From Cognatundibacterium griseum (GTDB lineage Bacteria; Pseudomonadota; Gammaproteobacteria; Burkholderiales; Burkholderiaceae_D): 64,000 nt of DNA. Shown here piece by piece: positions 17,685-27,045 of this stretch (position 1 is its first letter; the number at the start of each line of letters is the position of its first letter). Under the pieces are notes generated by a model, which saw only the letters and a program-made list of their open reading frames with translations, ran no database searches and was not told the DNA's origin. The DNA lies in NCBI RefSeq assembly GCF_014284195.1, contig NZ_JACOGC010000001.1:806001-870000 (forward strand). The letters are read 5' to 3'. A program made the position numbers and the translations under genes.

Positions 17685-18574
17685 AACCCGTGTTTGACCG
17701 TCTGATTCTCAGCATCGCCGTCACCATTTCGCTGGTGGTGCATGCTGCGTTGCTGCTGATCCATTTCGTGATGCCGAAACCAGCGGAAACGCAGGCTGCA
17801 GACCCTGGTCTGGAAGTTATTCTGGTGAATGCGCGGCACGACAAAAAACCGCTGAAGGCCGATGCGCTGGCGCAGGCTGATCTGGATGGCGGCGGAGCGC
17901 ATGACAGCGGCCGCAGCAAGTCGCCGTTGCCCGATATGCAGCGCACCGAAGACGGCGATAATGTTCGCGCCGCGCAGCGGCGGATTGCCGAACTGGAACA
18001 GCAGCAACAGCAATTGCTCGATCAGGCCAAGCATCGCGCGGATTTCCGGTTGCCGCAACAGGAGAAAAAACGCCTGGATGACAGCCGCGAATCCAGCAAG
18101 GGACAGGATGATCTGGACACGTCCAAAGCGCTGGCGCGCATGGCGGCAGAAATTTCCCAGACCATCGAAGACCAGAACAAACGTCCGCGCAAAACCTTCA
18201 TCACACCGAGCACCCAAAAGGTCGGTTATGCAACTTATTACAAGGAACTGCAAAAGCGCATCGAAGATTTCGGTACGGTGAATTTCCCGCAGAAAGACGG
18301 CAAAAAATTGTATGGCGAGCTGATCGTTTATATCCCGATTTTTCAGGACGGCACCATCTACGAAAAAGAGGGCGGACCACGGATTGAAAAATCCTCAGGC
18401 AGCAAGGCGCTGGATAAGGCCGCGCTGCGCATCGTGCGCCACGCCGCGCCGTTCGGGAAATTTCCGCAAAACATGCGCTCTGCCGACAAAGACGATTTGT
18501 GGGTTGTGATTACCCGCTTTAAATTCACCCGCGATCAGCAACTGGAAACCGAGTTGCGGGGAGGAAAAAATTGA
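17681..18574 (+). CDS. TonB-like energy-transducer protein
   Basis: A 297-aa protein with one N-terminal transmembrane anchor (about residues 9-30, LILSIAVTISLVVHAALLLIHF), a long charged Gln/Lys/Asp-rich periplasmic linker with coiled-coil character (about 95-150) and a C-terminal TonB-like domain (YKELQKRIEDFGTVNFPQKDGKKLYGELIVYIPI). It probably spans the periplasm. No exbB/exbD are adjacent, so it may share them or serve another envelope function. It is locked between the ribonuclease gene and aroE by overlapping starts and stops. Confidence 0.82.
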   Translation: MKPVFDRLILSIAVTISLVVHAALLLIHFVMPKPAETQAADPGLEVILVNARHDKKPLKADALAQADLDGGGAHDSGRSKSPLPDMQRTEDGDNVRAAQRRIAELEQQQQQLLDQAKHRADFRLPQQEKKRLDDSRESSKGQDDLDTSKALARMAAEISQTIEDQNKRPRKTFITPSTQKVGYATYYKELQKRIEDFGTVNFPQKDGKKLYGELIVYIPIFQDGTIYEKEGGPRIEKSSGSKALDKAALRIVRHAAPFGKFPQNMRSADKDDLWVVITRFKFTRDQQLETELRGGKN

Positions 18575-19425
18575 ATACTGCATCAACTGAAAAAGACCGC
18601 TACGTCGTGATCGGCAATCCGATTGCGCACAGCAAATCACCGTTAATCCATGCCGCCTTTGCGGCGCAGACCGGGCAGCAGATGGATTATCAGCACCTGC
18701 TGGCGCCGCTCGATGGGTTTGCGGCCAGCGTTAACGCCTTCCGCGCGCAGGGTGGTCTGGGCGCGAATGTCACGGTTCCGTTCAAACTGGAAGCCTGTGC
18801 GCTGGCGACCAGACTGACCCCGCGCGCAGCGGCAGCCGGTGCGGTCAATACACTTCAATTCAGCGATACACAGATTTTGGGCGATAACACCGATGGCATT
18901 GGCCTGGTCACCGATATCGTCCGGAATGCCGGCGTCACCTTGCACGGCAAGCGCATTCTGCTGCTGGGTGCTGGCGGCGCTGCCCGCGGCGCTGTACTGC
19001 CTTTGCTGGAGCAACTGCCGGCTGAATTAGTGATCGCCAACCGCACCGTAGCCAGGGCGCGGGAGTTACAGCAACTTGCCACTGCCCGGATGCCGGCGGT
19101 GCCGGTCAGCGCCTATGGTATTGAGGCGGTGCCGGGGCATTTTGACGTGGTCATCAATGCGACTTCCGCCAGCCTGCAAGATGCCGTGCCCGCGTTACCG
19201 GCAGGCGCACTCGACGCCCGGACGCTGGCTTACGACATGATGTACGGCACACAGCCAACTGCTTTTCTCCGCTTTGCCGCACAACATGGCGCACAATGCC
19301 GCGACGGATTGGGAATGCTGGTGGAGCAGGCTGCCGAAGCGTTTGCGCTGTGGCGCGGCGTGCGGCCGGATACCGCCGGAGTGCTGCAGCAGTTGCGCGC
19401 CGGTTTGCAGAGTGCTGCGGGGTAA
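18571..19425 (+). CDS. aroE: Shikimate dehydrogenase
   Basis: A 284-aa NADP-dependent enzyme reducing 3-dehydroshikimate. Seen are VIGNPIAHSKSPLIHAAF (substrate serines), ANVTVPFKLEA (catalytic Lys), NTDGIGL (catalytic Asp) and the nucleotide loop LLGAGGAARGAVLP, then NRT and INATSA. The start is a TTG at 18571 with a strong GGGGAGG ribosome site six bases upstream. It overlaps the stop of the TonB-like gene. Confidence 0.97.
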   Translation: MNTASTEKDRYVVIGNPIAHSKSPLIHAAFAAQTGQQMDYQHLLAPLDGFAASVNAFRAQGGLGANVTVPFKLEACALATRLTPRAAAAGAVNTLQFSDTQILGDNTDGIGLVTDIVRNAGVTLHGKRILLLGAGGAARGAVLPLLEQLPAELVIANRTVARARELQQLATARMPAVPVSAYGIEAVPGHFDVVINATSASLQDAVPALPAGALDARTLAYDMMYGTQPTAFLRFAAQHGAQCRDGLGMLVEQAAEAFALWRGVRPDTAGVLQQLRAGLQSAAG

Positions 19426-20123
19426 TGATGAAACTGCTGCGCCGTTTATTGTTCTGGCTGGTCGGGGTGCCGCTCCTGCTCCTGCTGTTGTTGCAGGCAT
19501 ATTTCCTGATCCAGATTGGCTGGTGGGTGAATTTCAACCCTGATTCGACCAGTTTTATGCGTCAGCAATTAAGTGTCCTGCAGGAAAAAAATCCGGATGC
19601 GAAATTACAGCATCAGTGGGTACCTTATCAGCGGATTTCGAATCACCTGAAGCGCGCCGTGATTGCCTCGGAAGATGACAGCTTCGTCGATCACGAAGGT
19701 GTGGACTGGGAAGCGATGCAAAAAGCCTACGAGAAAAATCAGAAAAAAGGCAAGGTCGTGTCCGGTGGTTCTACCATCACCCAGCAGCTGGCAAAAAATC
19801 TGTTTTTGTCCGGCCAGCGCAGTTACCTGCGCAAAGCCCAGGAGCTGGTCATCAGTTACATGCTGGAAGCCTGCATGAGCAAACAGCGGATTCTGGAAAT
19901 CTATCTGAATTCCGTTGAATGGGGTGTCGGCGTGTTTGGCGCCGAGGCGGCTGCACACCACTATTACGGCATCAGCGCCGCCAGCCTCAGCGCGCCGCAG
20001 GCGGCACGGCTGGCAGTGATGTTGCCAAAACCTAGATATTTTGATAAAAACCAGGGCTCTGCATATTTGCAGCGACGGACTGAACTGATTCTGAAACGAA
20101 TGAATAGCGCGGAGTTACCATGA
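19425..20123 (+). CDS. mtgA: Monofunctional biosynthetic peptidoglycan transglycosylase
   Basis: A 232-aa GT51 glycosyltransferase that polymerises lipid II into glycan strands. A single N-terminal membrane anchor (LLFWLVGVPLLLLLLLQAYFL) is followed by the catalytic motif AVIASEDDSFVDHEGVDW (Glu) and GGSTITQQLAKNLFLS. Start 19425 overlaps the aroE stop by one base (TAATG); the Met one codon later is equally possible. Length matches the family. Confidence 0.96.
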   Translation: MMKLLRRLLFWLVGVPLLLLLLLQAYFLIQIGWWVNFNPDSTSFMRQQLSVLQEKNPDAKLQHQWVPYQRISNHLKRAVIASEDDSFVDHEGVDWEAMQKAYEKNQKKGKVVSGGSTITQQLAKNLFLSGQRSYLRKAQELVISYMLEACMSKQRILEIYLNSVEWGVGVFGAEAAAHHYYGISAASLSAPQAARLAVMLPKPRYFDKNQGSAYLQRRTELILKRMNSAELP

Positions 20124-20581
20124 ATCTGAACAAACAACGTGGCCTGAGCCTGATCGCGATCTCTGTGATTTTTATGCTGCTGGGTCTGGTGGCGATGGGA
20201 TTTTTGTACACCATCCGCTACGGCCATCTGCCGATGCAGGATGTCTGGGCGCGCTGGGGAAAATCTGCCGGTGTGATTGGCAACGAGCTGAAAAATGCTT
20301 CCGGCGTCAAGGATCTGAGTCTGCCGGTATTACCGGATGACGATAAGCGGCGGATCGTGACGGTGGAATCCGGTGCCCGGAAATGTATCGTTCATGGCAA
20401 AACCGTGTATTCGGATACGGAATGCGCCGATAGCAATCCCACCAGCAAGAATGTGAAACTGCACGATACGCAGGGCTTCGTCCGGCCAGCGGCGCAGGCT
20501 GACGAGCATGCTGCCAGCGGCAGCGCGGAAGATCTGCATTTGCAGATGCTGGAAAAAGCGATACAGAAAGCCCAGAAATAA
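20120..20581 (+). CDS. DUF4124-like membrane-anchored protein
   Basis: A 153-aa protein with a single N-terminal transmembrane segment (about 11-30) and a small domain KCIVHGKTVYSDTECADSNPTSKNVKL, which looks like the two-Cys DUF4124 motif found in many betaproteobacterial envelope proteins. It overlaps the mtgA stop by four bases and is probably the last gene of the row that starts at mpl or the ribonuclease. Function unknown. Confidence 0.7.
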   Translation: MNLNKQRGLSLIAISVIFMLLGLVAMGFLYTIRYGHLPMQDVWARWGKSAGVIGNELKNASGVKDLSLPVLPDDDKRRIVTVESGARKCIVHGKTVYSDTECADSNPTSKNVKLHDTQGFVRPAAQADEHAASGSAEDLHLQMLEKAIQKAQK

Positions 20582-20647
20582 CCGGGTTTCAGACCATTAA
20601 CAGGAAGGGCTGGAATTTTTGAAAATACGATCATAGTTGGAAATTTT

Positions 20648-21229
20648 ATGGCTTTTTTCTCCGATGGAAATAACGAATATTTTTCCTTAAACCTTAAACC
20701 GGCAGAAGATAAACAGTCTTATGTATTTGCGTTAAATAAGTGGCAGATATACATTTCTGGTCGCTTTACTAATTATTCGTTTCTTATTTCAATCTGTATA
20801 TTTGTGCTCGTAGTTTCTCTCATAGCTATTGAAGTTTTTGACTTAAACAAACTTTATCTCACTGAGTCAAATCAAGAATTCCTCGTTCTCGCTTTGGCTG
20901 GTTTAGCTGGTCTTATCGCCATCTCTGAGGTTGTTTTTTTTATGTGGGTAAGAGGATGCCAAGACTCACTTTTGACCGGCACTGATCGCAAGAATTTAAC
21001 GGGAATTTTCATTCTAAAAACAAGATCATGGAAGGCATACTGTATATTTTTGTTGAATATGACAGTTCCATTAATCTCACTTGCGGCGTTACCTGGAGGG
21101 GTATCGCGTGTTATTACCGAGAATTCAAATCACGGTAATATATTTTTATTTTTCTTTATCCAGTTGATGATGTTGTTTCTTGTACTGACAATATTTTTAA
21201 TCAAAAGAATAGCAGTTTTATGGCAATAG
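20648..21229 (+). CDS. Unrecognised AT-rich four-helix membrane protein
   Basis: A 193-aa protein I do not recognise. It has a short hydrophilic N-terminus and four hydrophobic segments (about residues 42-62, 78-98, 125-146 and 163-188). The base and codon composition is far more AT-rich than the genes on either side, which points to recent transfer. It lies in the same direction as the preceding row but with 66 bases between. A bidirectional terminator follows about 160 bases downstream. No charged pore or catalytic motif stands out. Confidence 0.65.
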   Translation: MAFFSDGNNEYFSLNLKPAEDKQSYVFALNKWQIYISGRFTNYSFLISICIFVLVVSLIAIEVFDLNKLYLTESNQEFLVLALAGLAGLIAISEVVFFMWVRGCQDSLLTGTDRKNLTGIFILKTRSWKAYCIFLLNMTVPLISLAALPGGVSRVITENSNHGNIFLFFFIQLMMLFLVLTIFLIKRIAVLWQ

Positions 21230-21386
21230 AAATTAACCTATTGTGGTTGAGTTCAACACTTAAATTGAGACCTAAGACAAGGGGCTATAGAAGGAAGTTT
21301 GAGAGTAAGATTTTTTTGAAAGCCTTTCGAGAACATTACTCAATCTAAATGCAGATAAAAAGAAAAATATACTCAGATACCCAGAT

Positions 21387-21416
21387 AAAAAAAGCCAGGC
21401 AACCGCCTGGCTTTTT
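21387..21416. terminator. Bidirectional rho-independent terminator
   Basis: AGCCAGGC and GCCTGGCT form perfect 8-bp arms around AACC. A run of A precedes and a run of T follows, so the hairpin can stop transcription from both sides. It separates the AT-rich membrane-protein gene from the convergent phosphoesterase gene. Confidence 0.92.
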
Positions 21417-21433
21417 GCTGTGTGCAGTATGGC

Positions 21434-22861
21434 TTAATCCTGCAATGCGGCAGTCAGGTCGCCAGCCGATGGGCGTACGCCGGGCAGCGGGGCGAGTTTG
21501 AAACGTCTGGTGATCAGTTTCAGGATGGATGTGGTGTCATAAGGCGTATTGTCCACAAAACCTTTTTTCGCATACGGCGAAATGATGATGGCCGGGATAC
21601 GGTTACCCGGTCCCCAGCGCTCACCCTTCGGCGGCGCGACGTGATCCCAGAAACCGCCGTTTTCATCGTAAGTGACCACGATCAGCATGTGTTTCCATTG
21701 CGGACTGGCCTGCAGTTTTCTGACCAGTGCAGCGATATGTGCGTCGCCCGACATCACATCGGTGTAGCCGGGATGTTCATTCAGTTCGCCTTGCGGTTTG
21801 TAGAACGCCACTTGCGGTAAATGGCCTTTTGCAATGTCATCAAAAAATTCCTGACCGTCTTTCAGATGTTCAGCCCGGTCTGGCGTACCCGGTGCGAAGC
21901 GGGAGAAGTAGTTAAACGGCTGGTGATGCGGCTGGAAATTGATCTTGCCGCCGTAAATCTGGCTGCGGTCGTTCAGTGCCTGGTTCCAGCCGCCGGCATA
22001 CCATTTCCAGCTGACTTTTTTCGCGCTCAGCGTGTCGCCGATGCTGGTTTGCGTCTGCGGCGGCAGCGGATGTTTGCTGCTGTCGGCCAGCGCCGGATTA
22101 TTGGCCGGCGGGATGCCGCTCGGCTGATAAGTCGGCTGCAGCGTGTTGATGCCGTAGCCATCGGGTGTGACGGCACCGTCCTGATACAGCGGTGCGCCCG
22201 TCAGCGGATCCGTCGGTGAGCCGGCTTTGGTCAGCAGATTGCCGTTGGCATCGAGCTTGGCACGCATGGAATCCGGTGCGTCTTTGAAGACCGGTGTACA
22301 GGCGCAGGCCAGCCACATGTGATTCAGGAAGGAGCCGCCGAAAGCACCCATGAAGAAATTGTCCGCCAGCGTGTATTCCTGGGCGATTTTCCACATCGGC
22401 AGCGAGGAACCATCGTAGTGCCCCATCGAAAGGCCGCCAGCATCCGAGATCGCAGCGAAGCGGTCATTCTTGCCGCCGTTGATCTGCATCTGATTCTGAT
22501 AGAAACGGTGTACCAGATCATTGGTTGCTTTGTTCAGCGGCTGGTTGATGGGCGGCGCATCAATGCTGAAAGGCATATTCGGCAAGCCTTGCGGGATATC
22601 CTTGTTCGGCACGCCCGGTTTATCCCAGGTCGGTGGCAATTGCGGCAGCACTTTGCCGTTCATATCGGTCTGCAGATAACTCTGCTCGGCAAACGCCCGG
22701 CCAATACCGTTCGCGCCCGGGAACAGGCCGTACAGATTGTCGAAGCTGCGGTTTTCACCGTAGATCACCACGATGTTCTGAATTTTATCGAGACTGCCTG
22801 CAGCCTGCGCTGCCGGAGCCCACGCCGCAGCCAGCAAGGCTGGAATCAGGAGGTGTTTCAT
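21434..22861 (-). CDS. AcpA-like acid phosphatase/phosphoesterase
   Basis: A 475-aa secreted phosphoesterase of the phospholipase C/AcpA group (PF04185 type). It has a Sec signal peptide (MKHLLIPALLAAAWAPAAQA) and the metal-site motifs YGENRSFDNLYGLFPGANG near the N-terminus, GSFLNHMWLACAC in the middle and TYDENGGFWDHVAPP near 390. I moved the start to 22861, which has GAGAG five bases upstream. It probably releases phosphate from phosphomonoesters or phospholipid headgroups outside the cytoplasm. The exact substrate cannot be read from the sequence. Confidence 0.88.
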   Translation of the reverse strand: MKHLLIPALLAAAWAPAAQAAGSLDKIQNIVVIYGENRSFDNLYGLFPGANGIGRAFAEQSYLQTDMNGKVLPQLPPTWDKPGVPNKDIPQGLPNMPFSIDAPPINQPLNKATNDLVHRFYQNQMQINGGKNDRFAAISDAGGLSMGHYDGSSLPMWKIAQEYTLADNFFMGAFGGSFLNHMWLACACTPVFKDAPDSMRAKLDANGNLLTKAGSPTDPLTGAPLYQDGAVTPDGYGINTLQPTYQPSGIPPANNPALADSSKHPLPPQTQTSIGDTLSAKKVSWKWYAGGWNQALNDRSQIYGGKINFQPHHQPFNYFSRFAPGTPDRAEHLKDGQEFFDDIAKGHLPQVAFYKPQGELNEHPGYTDVMSGDAHIAALVRKLQASPQWKHMLIVVTYDENGGFWDHVAPPKGERWGPGNRIPAIIISPYAKKGFVDNTPYDTTSILKLITRRFKLAPLPGVRPSAGDLTAALQD

Positions 22862-22980
22862 ATCAACTCTCATTCAATAAAAACGGTCATTTTATGCAGT
22901 TTTGATGAAGCAATGATGACTTGCGAAGCGGAATCGCGTTTGCCAGCATACCATTTACACTTCGTTACTTACCGGTGCGC

Positions 22981-25749
22981 TCAGTGCGCTTCTTCCCAGT
23001 TTTTTCCGACGCCGACTTCTGCCAGCAACGGTACATTCAGCTGTGCCACATCCGCCATCAATTCCGGCAGCCGGCATCTGACCAGTTCCAGTTCCGGTTC
23101 AGGGACTTCAAGCACCAGCTCATCGTGCACCTGCATGATCATCTTGGATTGCAGCTGTTCGGTTTCCAGCCAGTTTTGCACCGCGATCATGGCGAGTTTA
23201 ATCAGATCGGCGGCCGTGCCCTGCATCGGAGCATTGATCGCGGCGCGTTCTGCCGCCTGACGGCGCGGACCGTTCGGACTGTTGATTTCTGCCAGCCACA
23301 GGCGGCGGCCAAATACCGTCTCCACGTAACCGTGCGCCTTGGCCTTGGTGCGTGTGTCGGCCATGTATTGCGCCACGCCAGGGTAGCGCTGGAAGTATTT
23401 GTCGATATAGCTTTGCGCGGCAGCGCGTTCGATTCCCAGATTGCCAGCGAGACCAAATGCGCTCATGCCGTAGATCAGGCCGAAGTTGATCACTTTGGCA
23501 TAGCGCCGCTGTTCGCTGCTGACTTCGGCAGTGCTCACACCAAAGATTTCAGAGGCGGTGGCCTTGTGCACGTCCTCGCCGTCGGCAAACGCTTTTAACA
23601 GACTCGCGTCACCGGAAATATGCGCCATGATGCGCAATTCGATCTGCGAATAATCGGCCGACACAATCACGCTGCCGGGCGGGGCGATGAAGGCTTCGCG
23701 GATGCGGCGTCCTTCCGCTGTGCGCACAGGAATATTCTGCAGATTCGGATCATTCGATGCCAGACGGCCAGTGACTGCCACGGCCTGCGCATAATTGGTA
23801 TGCACGCGGCCGGTAACGGCATTCACCATCTTCGGCAGCTTGTCGGTGTAGGTTGATTTGAGTTTGGCGAGGCCGCGGTATTCGAGCAGGATTTTAGGCA
23901 GCGGATAATCTTCCGCCAGTTTTTGCAGCACTTCCTCATCGGTTGACGGTGCGCCGGAAGGCGTTTTCTTGACGACCGGCAGACCGAGTTTGCCAAAGAA
24001 AATTTCCCCCAGCTGTTTCGGTGAATTCAGGTTGAATGGCTGTTCTGCGAGTTCGTAGGCTTTTTGTTCCAGCTCCAGCAGACGTTTGCCGATTTCATTC
24101 GACTGGGTTGCCAGCAGATCCGGATCAATCCGCACCCCATTGCGTTCTATCTTTTGCAGCACGACGGAAGTCGGCAGCTCGATATCGTGATACACGCGCA
24201 GCAATTTCGGATCAGGTTCAATTTCCGGCCACATGGCCAGATGTAACTGCAATGTGATGTCAGCGTCTTCCGCCGCATAGTCGGTCGCCTTGTCGAGTTC
24301 CACCTGCCCGAAACCGATCTGCGCGGCACCCTTGCCGCAGACTTCTTCAAAGCTGATGGTTTTTTTGCCGAGATGGCGCAGCGCTAGACTGTCCATATCA
24401 TGGGATTTATGCGATTCAAATACGTACGATTCCAGCAGTGTGTCATGCACGATGCCGCGCAATGTGACGCCATGATTGGCAAAAATATGCGCATCGTATT
24501 TCAGGTTCTGGCCGACTTTGGGCTTGCCGGCATCTTCCAGCCACGGTTTGAGCCGTTCCAGCACCAGTGCCCGCGACAGCTGTGCCGGTGCCGCCGGATA
24601 TTCATGGGCGACCGGGATATAACAGGCCTGCCCGCTCTCACAGCATAATGAAATGCCGACCAGTTGCGCTGTCATCGGTTCCAGCGAGGTGGTTTCGGTA
24701 TCTACGGCGGTCAGCGTCGCTGCCTGGATGCGCGACAACCAGTTGTCGAGCGCTGCCTCGGTCAGGATGGTTTCGTACTCACGGAGAGCGGCAGAAGCGG
24801 AGGCATCCTCCTGAAACAGTCCTGCCTGTGCCGGTGTATTTCCGGCAGGTCTGGCAGCGGACTTCAATGGCGTGGCGCCGGCAGTGGCATCGCCGGAGAG
24901 TTCACGCAGCCAGGTTTTAAAGCCGTAACGCTGGAAGAAGGTGAGCAGGTCTTCCTTGCTTTCTTCTTTCGCGATCAGGGAATCTTCAATCGAAATATGG
25001 TGTGCCGATAAATCGCAATCTGTCTTGACGGTGATCAGCACCCGGCCTTGCGGCAGCCAGTCCAGCGCGGCGCGCAGATTGTCGCCGACCACGCCTTTGA
25101 TCTGCGCAGCATTGGCCATGACACCGTCCAGCGTATCGTATTCGGACAGCCATTTCACGGCAGTCTTGGGACCGCATTTGGTCACGCCGGGCACATTGTC
25201 GACGGTATCGCCGATCAGGGTCAGGTAATCGATGATGCGGTTTGGCGGCACGCCGAATTTTTCCAGCACGCCGGCTTCATCGAGTTTTTCATTGCTCATG
25301 GTATTGATCAGCGTCACGCGGGGATTGACCAGCTGCGCCAGATCTTTGTCGCCGGTTGAAATCACGGTATCGAGCCCGCGCGCTGTCGCTTCCACCGCAA
25401 GCGTGCCGATCACGTCGTCGGCTTCCACGCCTTCCACCATCAGGATCGGCCAGCCCATTGCCCTGACTGCTTCGTGTATCGGTTCAATCTGCAAACGCAG
25501 ATCGTCCGGCATGGCTGCGCGCTGCGCTTTGTATTCGGGATACAGGTCGTCGCGGAAAGTCTTGCCTTTTGCGTCGAATACACAGGCCATGTATGCTGCC
25601 GGATAATCATGACGCAAACGGCGTAACATATTGATCATGCCGTAGATGGCACCGGTCGGTTCGCCTTGCGGATTTCGCAGATCGGGCATGGCATGAAAGG
25701 CACGGTACAGATAGCTGGAGCCATCGACTAACAACAGGGTATTTTGCAT
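22981..25749 (-). CDS. polA: DNA polymerase I
   Basis: A 922-aa full-length Pol I. The N-terminal 5'-3' exonuclease (LLVDGSSYLYRAFHA, EGVEADDVIGTLA, STGDKDLAQLV) is followed by a 3'-5' exonuclease with intact DTETTSLEP, then the polymerase with SADYSQIELRIMAH, KVINFGLIYGMSAFGLA and MQVHDELVLEV. It repairs and fills gaps during replication. The start codon is directly adjacent, on the opposite strand, to the start of the LOG-family gene, with no bases between. Confidence 0.98.
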   Translation of the reverse strand: MQNTLLLVDGSSYLYRAFHAMPDLRNPQGEPTGAIYGMINMLRRLRHDYPAAYMACVFDAKGKTFRDDLYPEYKAQRAAMPDDLRLQIEPIHEAVRAMGWPILMVEGVEADDVIGTLAVEATARGLDTVISTGDKDLAQLVNPRVTLINTMSNEKLDEAGVLEKFGVPPNRIIDYLTLIGDTVDNVPGVTKCGPKTAVKWLSEYDTLDGVMANAAQIKGVVGDNLRAALDWLPQGRVLITVKTDCDLSAHHISIEDSLIAKEESKEDLLTFFQRYGFKTWLRELSGDATAGATPLKSAARPAGNTPAQAGLFQEDASASAALREYETILTEAALDNWLSRIQAATLTAVDTETTSLEPMTAQLVGISLCCESGQACYIPVAHEYPAAPAQLSRALVLERLKPWLEDAGKPKVGQNLKYDAHIFANHGVTLRGIVHDTLLESYVFESHKSHDMDSLALRHLGKKTISFEEVCGKGAAQIGFGQVELDKATDYAAEDADITLQLHLAMWPEIEPDPKLLRVYHDIELPTSVVLQKIERNGVRIDPDLLATQSNEIGKRLLELEQKAYELAEQPFNLNSPKQLGEIFFGKLGLPVVKKTPSGAPSTDEEVLQKLAEDYPLPKILLEYRGLAKLKSTYTDKLPKMVNAVTGRVHTNYAQAVAVTGRLASNDPNLQNIPVRTAEGRRIREAFIAPPGSVIVSADYSQIELRIMAHISGDASLLKAFADGEDVHKATASEIFGVSTAEVSSEQRRYAKVINFGLIYGMSAFGLAGNLGIERAAAQSYIDKYFQRYPGVAQYMADTRTKAKAHGYVETVFGRRLWLAEINSPNGPRRQAAERAAINAPMQGTAADLIKLAMIAVQNWLETEQLQSKMIMQVHDELVLEVPEPELELVRCRLPELMADVAQLNVPLLAEVGVGKNWEEAH

Positions 25750-26487
25750 ATGAACGGAAACAGAAAAAATGTGACAAGGTTGCGCCAGATTATCGACCAG
25801 GACAGGGCGACTGCGCTGAAAGCCCGCGAATCATGGCATATGTTCACGATTATGGCAGAGTTTATCGAGTCCACCGAGCGGCTTTCCTCGATCCGGCCCG
25901 CCGTGACGATTTTTGGCTCAGCCAGAACCAAACCCGAAGATACTTATTATCAACAATGCGTGGACGTGGCGCGCCGCCTGTCGGATGCCGGCTTTGCGGT
26001 CATTTCAGGTGGTGGCCCCGGCATCATGGAAGCCGCGAACAAGGGCGCGTTTGACGGCGCCTCACCGTCGGTAGGGCTCAATATTGAATTGCCGCACGAA
26101 CAGCGCAGCAATCCCTGGCAAAACATCACGCTGATGTTCCGCCATTTTTTTGCGCGTAAAGTCGCCTTTGTCAAATATGCGGATGCCTACGTCGTCTTTC
26201 CCGGTGGCTTTGGTACGATGGATGAGGTCAGCGAGGTTCTGACGCTGATCCAGACCGGAAAAACCCGGCATATTCCGGTGATTCTGGTGGGGACGACATT
26301 CTGGAGCGGATTGCTGGAATGGATACGGGTGCAGATGGCAGGAAACGGCATGATCTCGCCGTCTGACCTGAATCTGGTGCAGCTGATTGACGAGCCTGCA
26401 CACATTGTGGATGCGATTTTTGCCTTTTATGAAGCCCGCGATATCGAACCGTCCGAGGAAGAGCGGCAGCGCATGCTGTATCTGTAA
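25750..26487 (+). CDS. LOG-family (TIGR00730) nucleotide-processing protein
   Basis: A 245-aa Rossmann-fold protein. GGGPGIMEAANKGA near 95 and PGGFGTMDEVSE near 160 are the hallmarks of the LOG/lysine-decarboxylase-like family, which releases bases from nucleoside 5'-monophosphates (cytokinin riboside or PpnN type). The N-terminal segment ARESWHMFTIMAEFIESTE is like that of related betaproteobacterial proteins, which supports the ATG at 25750 next to the polA start. Its promoter must therefore lie inside polA. Confidence 0.88.
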   Translation: MNGNRKNVTRLRQIIDQDRATALKARESWHMFTIMAEFIESTERLSSIRPAVTIFGSARTKPEDTYYQQCVDVARRLSDAGFAVISGGGPGIMEAANKGAFDGASPSVGLNIELPHEQRSNPWQNITLMFRHFFARKVAFVKYADAYVVFPGGFGTMDEVSEVLTLIQTGKTRHIPVILVGTTFWSGLLEWIRVQMAGNGMISPSDLNLVQLIDEPAHIVDAIFAFYEARDIEPSEEERQRMLYL

Positions 26488-26504
26488 CGGTCGCTATCTC
26501 GCCG

Positions 26505-26536
26505 GCAGACATGGCTGGAATTACCGCCATGTCTGC
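26505..26536. terminator. Hairpin between convergent genes
   Basis: GCAGACATGGC and GCCATGTCTGC are perfect 11-bp arms around a 10-base loop, with flanking GCCGG and GCCGGC that could extend the stem. It lies between the ends of the LOG gene and the DUF1304 gene. There is no T-run, so it is a terminator-like hairpin, perhaps an mRNA 3'-end protector. Confidence 0.6.
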
Positions 26537-26560
26537 GCTTGCCGGCCGGGTGCAGACAGA

Positions 26561-26917
26561 TCACGAAAGGTACTGCAAACCCAGTCCCAGCAGCGCAGGC
26601 AGCGCCTGAATATACAGAATCTTGCGGCTGGCGGTCGCTGCACCATACAGACCCGCGACCAGTACGCATGACAGGAAAAAAACCTGCACCGGCTGACCTG
26701 CAGCTCCGAGGCTGAGTCCCCAGAACAAACCGGCTGCCAGAAAGCCGTTGTACAGCCCCTGATTGGCCGCCAGCACCTTGGTGGCGGCTGCCGATTCCGG
26801 AGTCTGGCGAAATGCTTTCAGGCCTGCCGGCTTGTCCCACAAAAACATTTCCAGCACCAGAATATAGACATGCAACAAAGCGATGAGTGCGACGATCAGT
26901 TGTGCGGCCAGGAACAT
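26561..26917 (-). CDS. DUF1304 small membrane protein
   Basis: A 118-aa protein with four predicted membrane helices (about 3-22, 50-70, 75-95 and 98-117). The sequence HVYILVLEMFLWDKPAG and the following KAFRQTPE and ANQGLYNGFLAAGL are typical of DUF1304. Its role is unknown. It is convergent with the LOG gene. Confidence 0.85.
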   Translation of the reverse strand: MFLAAQLIVALIALLHVYILVLEMFLWDKPAGLKAFRQTPESAAATKVLAANQGLYNGFLAAGLFWGLSLGAAGQPVQVFFLSCVLVAGLYGAATASRKILYIQALPALLGLGLQYLS

Positions 26918-27045
26918 AGTCTTCTTTCGATATCAGGAGGATTTCAGTGTGACAGAGTCAACCGGAGATGGCATGTTATTTTTCCGCCAGCCCATGACAT
27001 TAGCGGTTCATCCAATCAGTAAGGTCAGCGAGTTCAGCAAGCCTG

